Program-made: the position numbers and the translations under genes
The notes under the pieces: model-generated
What the model was told of the DNA's origin: nothing
Databases searched by the model: none
What the model saw: the letters and a program-made list of their open reading frames with translations, nothing else
Shown here: positions 35,953 to 49,138 of the stretch, in pieces
Position numbering within the stretch: the first letter of the stretch is position 1
How the letters are laid out: every line of letters starts with the position of its first letter
Origin: Agroathelia rolfsii
Lineage: Eukaryota > Basidiomycota > Agaricomycetes > Amylocorticiales > Amylocorticiaceae
DNA: 64,000 nt
Reading direction: 5' to 3'
Assembly (NCBI GenBank): GCA_018343915.1
Contig: JABRWF010000008.1
Coordinates: forward strand, 3,286,001-3,350,000

Positions 35953-36968
35953 ATGCCTTCTATGCTCTCTTCTGCTCTCGTCGCTGCTGCCATCGCCACG
36001 GCCGCCCATGCACAGAGCTTGACAGTCGTCAACAAGTGCAGCGAAGAGGTCTTCCTCTTTACGCAGACCAGCTATGGGAGCATTGCAAACAATGTCCAAG
36101 TCGCTGCCGGGGCGTCCACTAACATGGACATCTCCACTGCTAGCACAACGCTCTGGGATGGCGCTATCAACGTCGGTATGTAAAAAAATCTGGATATATG
36201 CGCCATGATATTCACTTGCGTCCCGCTCTAGGTACTGGGTGCAGCAGTGATGGTTTGACCTGCACTACCGGTGGTCCGACCTGGGATGGAACCACACCTT
36301 TCTCCCGTGCGGAGTTCAACTTCGTGAGTAATATCTGATGTATTTTTTTTTTACTCAATCCCGCTAACAATGTATGTTTTAGTGGGCCGTCCCCGGCAGC
36401 GTCACCTACGATATCAGCTTGATCTACGGCTACAACGTGGGCATGGAAATTTCCACCGGTGATTCGTCTTGCTACAACTTTGCATGCACAATCTCCTCTG
36501 GCTGCGTGAGTTGTTTTTTTATTATTACTCTTGCTTGGAAGATGCATACTGAATTTTGTTTCGTTTTATTAGCCCGTTACAGGCCCAGGCTCCGGCACCT
36601 GCTACAGTCCCTGCTGCTCATCTGCCTCGGCATGCAGTGGTGGTGCCCTTCCTGCCTCTGGCGGCGGCTGCGTTGACAACGCAGGCCCAGGCCCCAACTC
36701 CGAGTTCTACTACACGACCTGCCCCAACGCCTACGCGTAAGTGCTTGTCTTCTACTGACATCGACCCGGATGTTGACCATATTTGGCGTGTCTCAGATTC
36801 CCCGATAACGATGGCTCTTCCGGCTACACCCCCAAGGATGAGGTTGATTACACCTGCGGCAACACCGATGTTACTCTTACGCTCTGCCCGGGCACGACGT
36901 CGGACTACGCGCTCACTCGTCGTGCAGAGCGCAGCTACCCTCCTCGTAACGGCCGTGTTATGGCGTGA
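35953..36968 (+). CDS. secreted thaumatin-like protein
   Basis: Predicted secreted protein of the thaumatin-like family; basidiomycete members are linked to cell-wall glucan turnover and host interaction. Exons: 35953-36175, 36232-36323, 36383-36505, 36573-36736 and 36797-36968 (257 residues). A signal peptide of about 20 residues ends at AHA, before QSLTVVNKCSEEVFLF. The core has WDGAINVGTGCSSDGLTC, GPTWDGTTPFSRAEFNFW and YDISLIYGYNVGMEIS. A Cys-rich module follows (GTCYSPCCSSASACSGG), then YYTTCPNAYAFPDNDGS. The many Cys residues fit disulfides. The C-terminal 20 residues after the last Cys are basic (RRAERSYPPRNGR). The full plant signature is only partly kept. Confidence 0.85.
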
Positions 36969-38280
36969 AAGGGTTGCAAATCCATAGATCAATGTAGAAA
37001 TGATTCATGAGGATAGGTATCTTCTGTCGCGTGGGACTTTTACGCAACACAATATCGAGCACTCATTTGTCTTTGCTGTAACTACCACCATCTTTACTAA
37101 TTTGTCCGTATATATGATATTTATATGTTCATATTAAACATAAATGAAAAATGTTGTTGTTTTATTCCTTCGATCGATAAAGCAATCAAGTCTGTCATGG
37201 AAATGAAAAGGGCCGGTAAAGGCTACAAGGACGTCAATCCAAGATTTCCATCTTCAAGTATAGGAAACTAATACTGGAATATCTTTGGAGCAACGGCCTG
37301 CCTCCCGCTCGTTTACGCTCCACAGAGCGCCTTCAAGCTTCATGGCTCGAATCTCCTATATTTCATTGCTCCCTTTACCGTCTCTACCCATTCAATCGCT
37401 CAATGGCTACCAGATGGATAGAAAGGTACGTTTTTAGCTTGAGACGCCTCGAATAGTTACCAAATATGTATGCGTAGCAAAAGACACAATAGTGGGCATG
37501 TATACACATGTGTAAGTACAATACCATGATTGTACCGCGAAATAAGTCACGACGTGACTCGTGGTCTTCGGCTTCAGATCTTTAACATAATGCTTGAATA
37601 TGTTGAACTGGCAAAGACTTCCAATATAACACTATGCAGGTTCTCCCTCCACGGGATGGATAGAGAAGAGTCAAAGGAGTTGAAATTATGTTGTCATCCC
37701 CCCCCCCTGGAAATATGCATACTACATGAACCTGAGATCTTGACTGTACAGCCAAATAGAGAAAGTCAAACTGAAAACACCCTCACTATTCTCCTGTCTG
37801 TTTCCAGGTATTACTACAATAACTCGCACTATGGTTCTCTCTTTCGACCTTTCAAAAATTTTGTTATACATAGTATTTGTATAGTACAGCGATCAAGACT
37901 ATACATATGTCGGTACTGCTACACCGGGCTACCTAAGGGCCCGAGAACAAACAGAAGCAGGACCGTCGGCCGCATGTTATATCGACACACTGTAGGGTGC
38001 CGATGGGGTGTGAATGGATAGTGGCGGTCATTGTGGATAAGGGAGAAATGATGGGAAAATGGAGATAAAAAAGTAAAAGTGAAAAAAAAGGAAAGACAAG
38101 CACACTCCACATCAAGATGTGGTACGAACATATTCGCTCTGCGAACATTTTTTAAATGTTGACAACCCAGGATGCCAAGGATAAAAGAAAAGAAATCACA
38201 AAGAAATACTGCAGGATCAAGAAAGCGGCCTCTTAAAGAAAGAAGAAATAGGCGAGAATCCGAGCCCTATCGAACTTGAT
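36969..38280. other. intergenic
   Basis: About 1.3 kb between convergent secreted-protein genes. No gene recognised. A run of ten C at 37698-37707 is the only notable sequence. Confidence 0.5.
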
Positions 38281-39551
38281 TTACGACGAAAGCGCCTTCG
38301 ATTGTGCCTGTAGTGTTGTCGATGCAATAGGGCAGCCGACACCAGGTCCAACGAGGTTCTGGAGCGTGATGGATGCAGCGGTGATGCGTGCCTGCTTGGA
38401 TTCAACAGAGTCGTCTAGCGGGTACGTTACCGCCACCGTCGGATTGTGGATGGCGCGGCCGGCGGCGACGTTGGCAGAAAGGGCCTAACGGTACATAGCA
38501 AATCGTGAACATCATGTTTATATGTTGCATCGGGGAGACTTACAGCAAGATAGGTGTTACTGTCAGGAGGGCATGAGCAAGGTATGAGGACAGGTTGACC
38601 ATTAGCGCCATTGACGGCGCCATCGCAGCTGCCAGAGCCTAAAGAAAACAAAGAGGTTATATTTTATTTTCACATTCGATACTTTGAGTTTGCCTACCAG
38701 TGGGGTTCTTGCCGGCTGTAAAGCCTAGGCTAGGTGCGACAGCAGCGATGGTGGCATTTATACCAGCCGTTGAAGAGGCGGAGGCAGAAGCAGAAGCAGC
38801 AGGCGCGGATGCAATGGCAGAGGCGACTTCTGCAGTGGTGGGCGATACATCAGAGGCGGCTGCGGATGCCGAGCCGGAAGAAGCATTGTTATCTGAAGAG
38901 CTGCTGGTTGAGCTGGCCTGACCGTCTTGAATCGCCTTCTGCTGCGCGAGGAAGGTCGTCGACGCAGCAGGGCAGCCAACACCAGTGCCGTTGAGGTTCT
39001 GCAGTGTGACGAGCGCGGCGTTGATGCGTGCTAGTTGTGATGCTTTTGAATCGTCCAAGGGGAATTCAACTGCTACGGAAGGATTGTGGATCGCATGGCC
39101 TGCAGCGACGTTGGCATTCAAAGACTGAGCGAATTGGTATTTGTATTAGAAAATTTGTGTGGCAACAGGTATCGAATAAGGACGCTCACATCGATGAATG
39201 TTTGGCGGTCGGGAGGGCATGAACAAGGGATCTGGACTGGTTTTCCACTGGCATCATCTACTGCACCTAGAAGAATCGAAATATGAGCAAAAATACGAAA
39301 GACAGGATTTCACGACAATGCATACCATCGCAATTACCGGTGCCAGTTGGGTTGACTCCTGCAAAGTATGAAATAACAGATAGATGATTAGCGACTGGTG
39401 CAAAAAATAGAGCATTGATGCGGCGTAACATACCGGCAGAGAAGCCAAATTGAGGAACAAGATCGGCGGGGACATCTCGCTTCTTGATTGGCAAAGAGGA
39501 CGCCGAGATGGCGAGAACGATAGCAGAGAACAGAGCAGTTGTGAATTTCAT
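38281..39551 (-). CDS. secreted protein with two tandem Cys modules
   Basis: Function unknown; the module is one I associate with basidiomycete secreted proteins. Exons: 39551-39434, 39358-39326, 39266-39190, 39124-38698, 38638-38544 and 38484-38281 (317 residues). A signal peptide (about 20 residues) is followed by KKR, a possible Kex2-type site. Two copies of one module follow. Each has GF-AG-NPTG, a G-x-CDGAV block, an IPCSCPP block, NVAAGHAIHNPSVAV or its close variant, then LDDS, a TLQNL block and GVGCP. They are joined by a Ser/Ala-rich linker of about 80 residues that is probably glycosylated. The copies share intron positions, pointing to exon duplication. A TATAAAG on the minus strand at 39763-39757 lies about 205 bp upstream. 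Confidence 0.85.
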
Positions 39552-42500
39552 TGTGATCTTGACTGGGTGGTTGAATTCAGAGAGCGAAAGTGTTAGTGGC
39601 TTGTGAAAGAAAGAAGAGGGTGGCTAAGAAAGTGAAGAGAGAGGCTACGGCTGGCGTAGAGAGTAAGAAACGACCCAGTCGTTAAACGTGAAAGAAGAGG
39701 AAAGGGAAAGGGAGGAGGCAGGTAGACCGAGGGAGGGTATGCGGATGGGGGAGCTGCTTTATAGATGGCAGCGATTGTTTCTGACCAGAGGCATTAATGT
39801 CCGAACGGGGATTGATTTCATTTTGGGGCATGTTCGCCCCTAGAGGCCATCCTAAGGCCCTTCACGACCACAGGGCAATCTTCCATTCATTTGATTGCTT
39901 GTTTTCTTGAGCAACAACAAGGACCGACTCCATTTGGATATCAGCAGGGGCATATATCACACGCGAATGCTCCATGCAGCAAGAGATTCCAAGTGTAATC
40001 ATGATATTGATTATCTCTGTAGATTGTATGATGCAGCGTCTGTATCATAATGGTGTCCCAATAGCAAACATTAAACACAAAACAATAGCTTGAAATGAGA
40101 GTCATGGAGGGAACAAAAGGCTTACCATCCTCGTTTCTCAGCTACTCATTTAATTTACCACCGCGTGCTAATCGTCGGAGCATTGCCATGTGTCGCTGAA
40201 TACTGAATAGGGCCAGTTTTTTTTTTGTGCCTATCTCGAGCCTGAGGACTGATGGACCGATTGGGTTATGTTGATGTTGCTATCCCAACATGCTTGCTTA
40301 GATCACATCATCGTAACGGACTTGTTCCGTCGAGGAGGACAACAGCAATCCAAGCCGCGGCGGACACCATCACACTCGGCGTGGCCCCATACACTCACTC
40401 ACCAATACCCTACTAACAGCCGCAACATATACTCGCTTCAACCTGTATTCTTACTATCAGCTTGACTCTGAGAACGCCTTCTTGAATCATGCACCTACTT
40501 CATAATTTCAATCAATTTGCCGAAGACGAACAATTCCACCCAATTTATATATCGTGTCCACGACTCACGCCATTCAGGCTTCTGCGCGTGTCGTGGAGTG
40601 AATATTGCTATTCTTATTTGCTTGAAACTTTCTTTGTAGAGTTTCCAGTACGAGATGGCTTATGCGATAGCTAGTGAAGTCGAATACCTTCGGCAAGTTG
40701 TATGCAGGATTGAGGATAGTCACCGTTCTTGTACTCAGTCAATATTCGCAATCGCCCCGGCTCTTAACGCACACTCTCAGTCTCACTGTTGCACCCGCTG
40801 GCAATGCATATTGGAAATACTGGCGTTGTCGTGGAGTCGAAGTACAAGGCGCTGCTGTCCCTTATTATCTATTCATTCACAACAAAACACAACATTTATG
40901 TGCCAATCTTTGCCGGCCCCTTTAGATTATCTGCGTATCCCATGCCATAGAAGCCCTTGTTACTTGTACATCTACTTCCTCACACTACGATCAAGTTGAA
41001 GCTCTTAACGTCCTGTAGTAGGAATTATCGCTCATAAGTCTGTGACTTCTCGCCATTTGGTCCTAATCGGATTGTAACAACAAAATCAAAGCATTGGTTT
41101 TTAACGCTTGGAATTTCTCCCATCGCTATCTCTTAAAATCGTTCTTGTATGAGTCTCTTTGTAATTCATGACATGGCCTTGGAAAGAAGACTTTTCCTTC
41201 TCCCCCTCGTTCTTCAAACCCCCTCATAGCCGACATTTTGTTGGGATTAGCCTTACAGCTCCATTACTGTACGCTCTTCTTGGTTGGGGTATGGTGTACG
41301 CGACCTTTACAGCATGGAACGATGCTTGATCATGTCCCTCATGTTTGAGCAACTCCTTGATATCGTTGTATAACTGCCGGAAATGTGTCTTTGTAAATGT
41401 CGGTTGAATTTTTTCAAAAAAGGAAACTCATATTCAATCTGACTATGCCACCCTGCTATACAGAATGATAGAGAGACTATTTCTTCTGGCTATGGGAGGT
41501 GGCGAATTGCAGACCCCGCCAGGGGAGAGGCAGGCATTGAGGTGAGCTCGTCATTACGTGTGATGTGTGACCCGGTTCAGATGGTTTGGTACCGATAGGT
41601 GCTCGCGCCGATAGAATTTTAATTTTCGTAAGGACAACCACGGACGGTGTGGTTAAAGGCCTGGGTCGGGAATTAAGCCTTCAAGTTCAGTTTAACAGAG
41701 TAATCGCTCGGTGCATGAAAAGAGGGGGATGGAAACAAATTGTATAACGGTTTGTTACATTTCCAAATATGTTGTATGTTAGCTATGAAGCTATTATAGT
41801 GCAAATGCCTGTATTCGATGCTTATCATAGTCATACTACTGATACACTGTTTGAATAATTGATATTGATTTACTAAAATTTTGTGGCTCAGCTTATCAGT
41901 GATCACCAGGATAATCGGATCGCTACTTGCTTAGGACATATTGTTCTCCGCATTCGCTGTCCACACTTCAAAGCTACGTTTTTTTCCTTGATATGAAATG
42001 ATATATCCGCGGTTCCCAAAAGTTTCCATAGATTACGTCAGCCATTCACAATCCAAGCACACATCTTTCGACAAGTTAATATCTCCCTTGAAGTTTCATA
42101 TTGGTTAAAAAAAAAAAAAAATCACTGAGACTACTTATTATAGTCGTATCTATATATAGAAGCTGAAAAAAAAAATCTACTATGAGTTTTGGTAGGCAAA
42201 ATATAGTATCGAAGACGAAAATGGCTGAGCGTGACTACTACGTGATCAGCGGAAACTATTAAGAACCGTGAGTAGTTTTGGAAGAGTTAAGTAATTAGGA
42301 TGACATTGAATCATGTGACTCTTAGTCAATGCTGCAGCTGCAGAGCTGGCGGTCTTCCGTTCACCATGTTAAACAATCGGTCCTCTCCAATAAAGCCGTC
42401 CTTTGGATGGATAAAGCATATAATGGAGCTTGGTGGTATTCCGGGCTCCTCATTTATTAGTCAGCATCCGAGACCGGTGTCTCCTTGCACCTTTGTTGCA

Positions 42501-43188
42501 AGCGGAAAACTTCAAATTGAGACCGTCATCTGTGACCAATAGGCCGGGTTCCGCTTGCTAAAATCAATTCCTGTCCATGTCTTAATATATCTTCAAATTA
42601 CCTATCAAATCTGCTGCATCTGGACTTTGTGTACTAGATCTCTTTGCATATACTGTTACTCTGGGTGCTTTGTTATTGAAAGTCCTGCCAACCACATCAC
42701 GGCCAGATTCAATGAGAATGACTCGGAAGTGCAAATGATCGCATCCTAAGTGATACCGTCGTATTTCTAACAATTTTTATAATCAATAAACACCTAAAGA
42801 CCTTCCATCTCTTAGTTTTATGGGCTCATAATCATGCACCTCATGTGAATTGGCCGTGAATGTAGTGCGGTGGCCATAGATATAACCACGAGCCGTGTAT
42901 TACATGTGGCGTATGCCTACCACTATCTAGCTTTGTTAAACGATGCCTTTTTGGAAATGTGGGATAACGATGTTAAAACTATTAGCTCCAAACCACCCGC
43001 TTTGGCATAGCGCATTATAAGCAGGATTGCGATTATCCTACGTTCAGCCCCAGCAAGCAAGCTTCTTACTAGCCGCCGAAAATATCTTCATCTTACTAGA
43101 AAGCACTAACAATTCAATTGTCAGTCCAAGTTCATGGGAGAAAAATATTTTATTGTCTTGTATTAATGCAGACTTAACTGTTCCATAG
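39552..43188. other. gene-poor stretch
   Basis: About 3.6 kb with only small unsupported open frames. It is AT-richer than the flanks, with an A-run at 42107-42121. No repeat family, transposase motif or RNA gene was recognised. Confidence 0.5.
39757..39763 (-). promoter_or_regulatory. possible TATA box of the two-module secreted gene
   Basis: TATAAAG on the minus strand about 205 bp upstream of the start codon at 39551, in a region otherwise rich in G and A. Moderate support from position only. Confidence 0.4.
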
Positions 43189-44039
43189 ATGAACTTCACT
43201 ATCGAAAAATACGAACATGACGTCATTTACTTGCCTCCGTTGGGGGTGAAATCCGAAGCTTCGGCATGGGACATGCGAAGAGAGCCTCAATTAGAAGCTT
43301 CTTCAGCGGATGGATGTGATCTCTGCTCATCTGGTGTTGCATACACCCAACGAATGCTCCAGTTACATGTCGAGTACCCTATCAGCACCAGATCTTCCTG
43401 TATTCTATGGATGCCCATTCAGAGGCTCTCGCCAGACACCGTCGAACCATCCAGAATTATCAACTTTACGCCTACCAATCCAGCCTTACGTGGACTCTCG
43501 TTTCGGGAAGCTATGAGCGACCTTGTGCCTATTCACGGTGCTAATCACAAGATACCCGAGGAGTTCCTTTGGTTGTTTGGTATTGAGGTATGATCAGGCA
43601 TTCTCCCCCAATTTTTCCCTTAATATTAACATCAACTCTTATGGGAAACTAGAGCAGTATCGATTTCATGATAGTGCGGTTCTCCTTCCCAGGATATCAA
43701 GCCCTTACGATGGTCGGACCCAAACTATACTCTCTCGCCTCAATCACGCGCGCACAGATACTAAAAATCATTGCACAATTAATGAATGATTATATCAACC
43801 TGATTGTGGTACGTCCATTTAAGCGTTCATCAAGTCTTTCAAAAAGAACAAAGCACTAATCATTGGTCCCCCATATCCAGAAACACAGACTATACAATAT
43901 TACACCAGACTCCGAAAACGGGCGTCCTGCTGTTGCGAATATCCACTTCAATCAAGTCATTATTTCGCGTGTAACCTATGATTCAAACCAGACGGCATGG
44001 GTACCAGAGTTGTTCGCTCCTATGCATTTTAGGCCATAA
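43189..44039 (+). CDS. lineage-specific hypothetical protein
   Basis: Not recognised by name. Exons: 43189-43587, 43653-43808 and 43881-44039 (237 residues). The three pieces join in frame with a gtatga donor and a ctag acceptor, then a gtacgt donor and a ccag acceptor, which supports a real gene. The C-terminal blocks FPGYQALTMVGPKLY, SITRAQILKIIAQLMNDYIN and ISRVTYDSNQTAWVPELF resemble a family I recall as common in Agaricomycetes, with a middle helix and a WxP-type end; this is from memory and not checked. No signal peptide or membrane segment is seen. It is the only supported gene in a 7.5-kb gene-poor island. Confidence 0.5.
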
Positions 44040-47000
44040 TAGCACGCATTCAAAGAGACTATGAAACAACATGGTCCGAAATAAAATGTTTTAATGTTCA
44101 TACTGCTGGTAGAACCGTTCAACTGGGATGTTGACCAAACATTGTAATTTATACTTATCAGTATGGTTTGGTTCCCATCGCATTGCTATACATATTGCGT
44201 CGAATTATTGATATATACTGGTGGTACATATATCTAAATACCTTGTCATTTTTAATCTGCAACCTGCCCTGCCTCCCTTCTGAGACCCCAACGGTTCTAT
44301 TTGAATCACGATTATGTATGTCATGTGTATTTCCATTTCTGATTTTAATTCTACCTTGTGTGAGAATTTGGGTTCCATTTGTTCCTCACTGTCGAGCTAA
44401 AGCAAGGAATGTACCTTTCCCTTCCCTTCTCCATTTGTTATCATATATGCTCTTTATTTATTTCACTTCTGGTCCATTACGGATATAAATACATGTATTG
44501 GCTAGCTACAATACAACTAGACATTTAACCCCCCCCCCCCATTTTCCATAGCTAAGCTCGCGAATTCAACACCTTGAAACTTTGCCATAATAGTATGACT
44601 TTCTTAATCCATGTACTTCAGAATCGAACTGATGATTGATTACGGTATTCCATGTAGTGTGTGAGTTGATGTGCCTAGAATCCGGAGTATTTACTCCACA
44701 AGGATATTTCTATGAAGTCATGACATTCTGGGTGCACAAGACAAGCAAAATCATTCAATGGAGTCCCCCGGATGAAAAATAGCTGATTGGAATTCTTGAG
44801 ATGCCGGTGTGTATGCCAGTTTGGTTCATGCAAGGCACCCAGTTACTTTAATTATTACGGACATGAGATGGAAGGACTCTTATCTATCCCAAACCACTGG
44901 AGCAATCCGCTTTCCCGCTCATCGATGGAACCTACTACACCGATATACTATTGTGTCTACTATGATGTTTTATGCAAGGCCTCACAGTGTCGTTTCGCCC
45001 CCGGACTCATCTGCTGGAGCATAATCTGGCTCCGGACTTCAGCATAGTTTGAGAAAAGGTTGGGAACAGTACAAAAATATGAGATATCATGGGCTCTGAA
45101 TAGAATGATGCACTATTGTCCATCATGATGTGGCTGAGGTACAACAATGCAGAGTGGTCTGAACTACCCAAGCTTGGACTGCCGACGCTAAAAGCGGAAT
45201 AGCACGGATTCATTTTTTGCACAGGAGACTGGGGAGGGGGGGGATAGAACTGCCGACATTCCAGACACGTTCATCGTGTCAATGTGATCCACCCAGCCGG
45301 AAAGTGACGAAGGGAGTCTGAGTTATTCGAATGACTATGCGCGTAGTTACACAATCACGTACTGTGTGAACCATCAGGCCTAGTCGGGCTGCGTCATGTA
45401 CTTAGTACTCGGCAAGGAGTCAATGTTGCATGATATATTGAAGTAAAAAACCTCAATACCGTGGGCGTTGTTTGTATGTGTTTACGTAGGTGATGCTGCA
45501 GGCGAAGGTATTTGACGTACCGGTGCCGATTGATTGTCTTGACAAGGGTTTGATATGGAAGATATTGCCCAACACGGGCTTGAAAGTACTGCAAGCATAT
45601 CTCAAGGTTCTTGAATAGATACAGCGCATATTGTTGGATATTCTAGATTATGTTAAACAAAGCCCATCGTGGTTCTACATCCTACTACACTGGGAGTAAA
45701 ATAGCTCGAATCAGGATTATTAGTGGAAAAAGATCAACAATTTTATAACCGGTGGAATGACGGATCAATCAAAAGCGGCAGAATCACTTTGTATGTACAT
45801 GTATATGCAGGGAAGTCGGCTCATGTCTGATGCCCACATAATTGAAACTATTTGTAGTGTTGTCCCAAGAACACATCATCATGGCGATAAATTCAAATCA
45901 CAAGCTCTTGAGCGATTGATAACTTACAAATAGCTCGCGCGAAAACGAGCCATAGCACGTTCATGATCGGGGTGTAATGCATAAAAATTCTATAACAGGA
46001 TCCAAGCCGCCCAGGCAGGTACCACCGTTAATAGTGGATAAGCTCAGACACTAATTTGGGCATTTTGTTGCATGCGCAGTGGAGTTGCTCGTGGAGGGAA
46101 CAGGATTTCCGCGAGATCGCACGATCTAGGTGACAGCACATCACGGTGGCGAACCCATTTCGTAGTGCGTCCCTGGAGCTAACGGGAGCATACGCTACCT
46201 TGTATTGTGACTATGTCGGCTAATTCAGCAATGCATGAAGAATCCGATTTTTTTGTAGGTCCTACTATCCAAATGAATCGTCAAGGAGGATGAGATAACG
46301 TACCGGGACAGCTATCTTCTACGTATGTGCGTAGTTTCGGTGGAAGCTAGAGCTCTGGTTAGGGTGTCTATCGTAGCGCGTGTCTTGAGTACCAAGCTAA
46401 GGGATTTTGATGAAGGACAGAGTGGCACACGACACCACCGGACTCGTGTTAGGCAGCATATGGTACCATGATACGTTGCAGCGAAGATCAAGCGAGAGAA
46501 CATCCTGGATCTCGAACAAGTTAATAGATACACAGGAACCATAGCCTGTGGAATTCTTTTTTTTTTTTTATCAGTCTGACAGAATTAATTATGGATAGGA
46601 AGCATCAGGCGATCATGGCAAGAACTATCTTCAGAACGCACGGTGCCAGTGGCGGTTAACTAGGATACATCTGCAGTGGAGGATAGAGACACAGAAAGCA
46701 TAAGAGAGAGAGAAAACATTTTTTTCTTTGGGCCAAGGCGAGTTGATTGCATTGTTCATCACAACTCTACCGGGCGGATAGACGGATCACTGGCATAACG
46801 GCGGAGAGAGGGCCACAGGGCACCGGAAGTAAATGATGGCAAGGGAACGTTGCTTATTCAAGCAGATACATCTCTGTGATTGGTTGGCATCTACGAACGT
46901 TCACTGTAGGTCGTGCTCCCCCTCAGCTCAAGTCAGGCACAGTAACAGCATCTGAGGCACATATAAGGTTGTTAAACTGAGAGAAATGAACGCTTTTGCA

Positions 47001-47086
47001 AGGGTGCATCCTCTCTCTCTTCACTTTTGACCCCGGTCGACGTCGTTTAGTCTCGAAGCCGAATCCCCGTTACATTTTCGGATAAA
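44040..47086. other. gene-poor stretch
   Basis: About 3 kb without a supported gene. It contains a C-run at 44529-44540, a G-run near 45234 and a T-run near 46558. TATAA at 46962-46966, about 120 bp before the PHO84 start, may be its core promoter. Confidence 0.5.
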
Positions 47087-49138
47087 ATGGACAGCATTGA
47101 GAAAGACTCCAGCGACTCTTACCCCCAGCTCCCCAAGGCCACTGGCACTGACAATAATGCTACCTCATTTATTGATATGGATGAGCGCCGTAGGGCTGCT
47201 TTAGCCGAGATTGACAATGCCAAATTCTCGTATGTGATCTTGCGCGAGCTTTTCCTTTAGCACCCTCTCTCATCTCTTTAATAGGGTCTTTCACTTGAAG
47301 GTCATTCTCGTTGCCGGCGTTGGTTTCTTCACCGATGCGTAAGAGTACCACCTATTTCATTTCATCTCCAATTGTCTAACCGTGATAAAAGCTACGACAT
47401 TTTCGCTATCAGCATCGCAGCCACCATGTTGGGCTATGTCTACGGTGGAAATCAAAAGCTGAGCAGTAATCAGGACCTTGGTGTCAAGGTTGCAACCCCT
47501 GTTGGTACATTGGTTGGCCAAATCCTGTTCGGCTGGCTGGCAGACCGCGTTGGCCGTAAGCGCATGTGTACGTATTACTTTTTTCGACCCTCAAGGGGGG
47601 GGGGTTGTGACTGACCTCTGGTTGGGTTTAGATGGTGTTGAGTTGATGATAATCATTCTATCTACATTTGCGCAAGCTCTCTGTGGTAACAGCCACGCTG
47701 TTGGTATCATTGGTGCGCTTATAGTTTGGCGTTTCATAGTAGGTTACATGTCTTGTTTGGGACTTCTGTAGAATTTCTGATTTCAGTGACGAATGATACA
47801 GCAAGGCATTGGTATCGGTGGCGACTACCCTCTCTCGGCTGTGATCTCCTCTGAATTTGCTGCCACTCGTACCCGTGGCCGAATGATGGCTGCTGTCTTC
47901 TCATCCCAGGGATGGGGCCAGCTCTGTATGTTATTTTCTTATCGCTATTTTTCTTTCATATTGCTAATCTGATTTCATCTCGTAGCTGCTGCCATTATCG
48001 GCACAATTGTCGTCGCAGCCTACAAGAATTCCATGCTTGCACACGATACCGTCCCTCAGATGCATCACGTCGACTACATGTGGCGTCTTCTCATCGGTCT
48101 CGGTACTGTCCCTGGCGTTATTGCTCTCTACTTCCGTCTCACCATCCCCGAGACCCCCCGTTTTCGTATGGACGTCGAGCGCAATGTTATACAAGCATCC
48201 GAAGATGTAGAGAACGTGCTCACTGCCGGCAAATCTGAAGACGACCCCGATGCTGTAGTCCAGCACGTCGATGTCCCCAAAGCGACCTGGGCTGATTTCA
48301 AGGCCCATTTTTCCAAGTGGGAGAATGGAAAAGTTCTCCTCGGAACGGCATACTCGTGGTTTGCTCTTGATGTAATTTCGTCACTCAGCCCTGGCTTCCG
48401 GTTCATTTTAACGAATCTTGCCTCTTCAGATCGCCTTCTATGGCCTCGGTTTGAATTCTTCGACTATCCTCAGCGCTATCGGCTTCGGCCCATCGCCCAC
48501 CAGTGGTATCGTGGGCAAGTGGGAATCACTTCACAACGTTTGCGTTGGCAACATTATTGTAGCGATTGCTGGGTTGATTCCTGGCTACTATGCCACAATG
48601 CTCTTCGTTGATTCGTGGGGACGCAAGCCCATCCAACTGATGGGCTTCTCCGTGCTCACTATTCTCTTTATTATCATGGGTATGTTACCAAAATTAGGAG
48701 AAGGTCTAAATAATGATGCTGATTACCCTGACAGGTTTCACTTATGATAAGCTCAATAGTACTAAGTCTGCCAAGGATGCTTTTGTGTTCCTCTACTGCC
48801 TCGCCAACTTCTTCCAGAATTTTGGTCCCAACACCACCACTTTCATCGTACCAGGCGAAGCCTTCCCCACCCGTTACCGTTCGACCGCACATGGTATCTC
48901 TGCAGCGAGCGGCAAACTTGGTGCCATCGTCGCCCAGGTTGGCTTCTCCCGCATGATTAATATTGGTGGCACCAACCAGTTCTTGCAACACATCCTCGAG
49001 ATCTTTGCCTTCTTCATGTTGACCGGCATCTTTTCAACGTTGCTTCTTCCGGAGACTAAGGGGCGCTCGCTCGAGGAACTCTCGAATGAAAACCAACAAG
49101 GCTTCGTCAAGGGTGTTTCTCGTGGCGAACGCAAGTAG
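47087..49138 (+). CDS. PHO84: high-affinity phosphate transporter, Pho84 type
   Basis: Proton-coupled inorganic phosphate transporter of the MFS superfamily, plasma membrane. Exons: 47087-47229, 47285-47338, 47392-47567, 47632-47738, 47802-47925, 47986-48371, 48430-48679 and 48735-49138 (547 residues). A cytosolic N-terminus leads to [19 protein letters not shown], the first helix with the phosphate/proton motif. Then come [19 protein letters not shown] (MFS loop 2-3), the PHS signature [19 protein letters not shown] and [11 protein letters not shown] long central loop follows. The second half has [53 protein letters not shown] and [13 protein letters not shown]. The length is about the family's usual size. 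It lies in the same direction as the Git1-like gene downstream. Confidence 0.95.

Noticed and set aside
44600..44690. B-box-like GTTCGATTC on the minus strand, possible tRNA
   Set aside because: No A-box, acceptor stem or cloverleaf could be formed around it. The same holds for a similar site near 32604.
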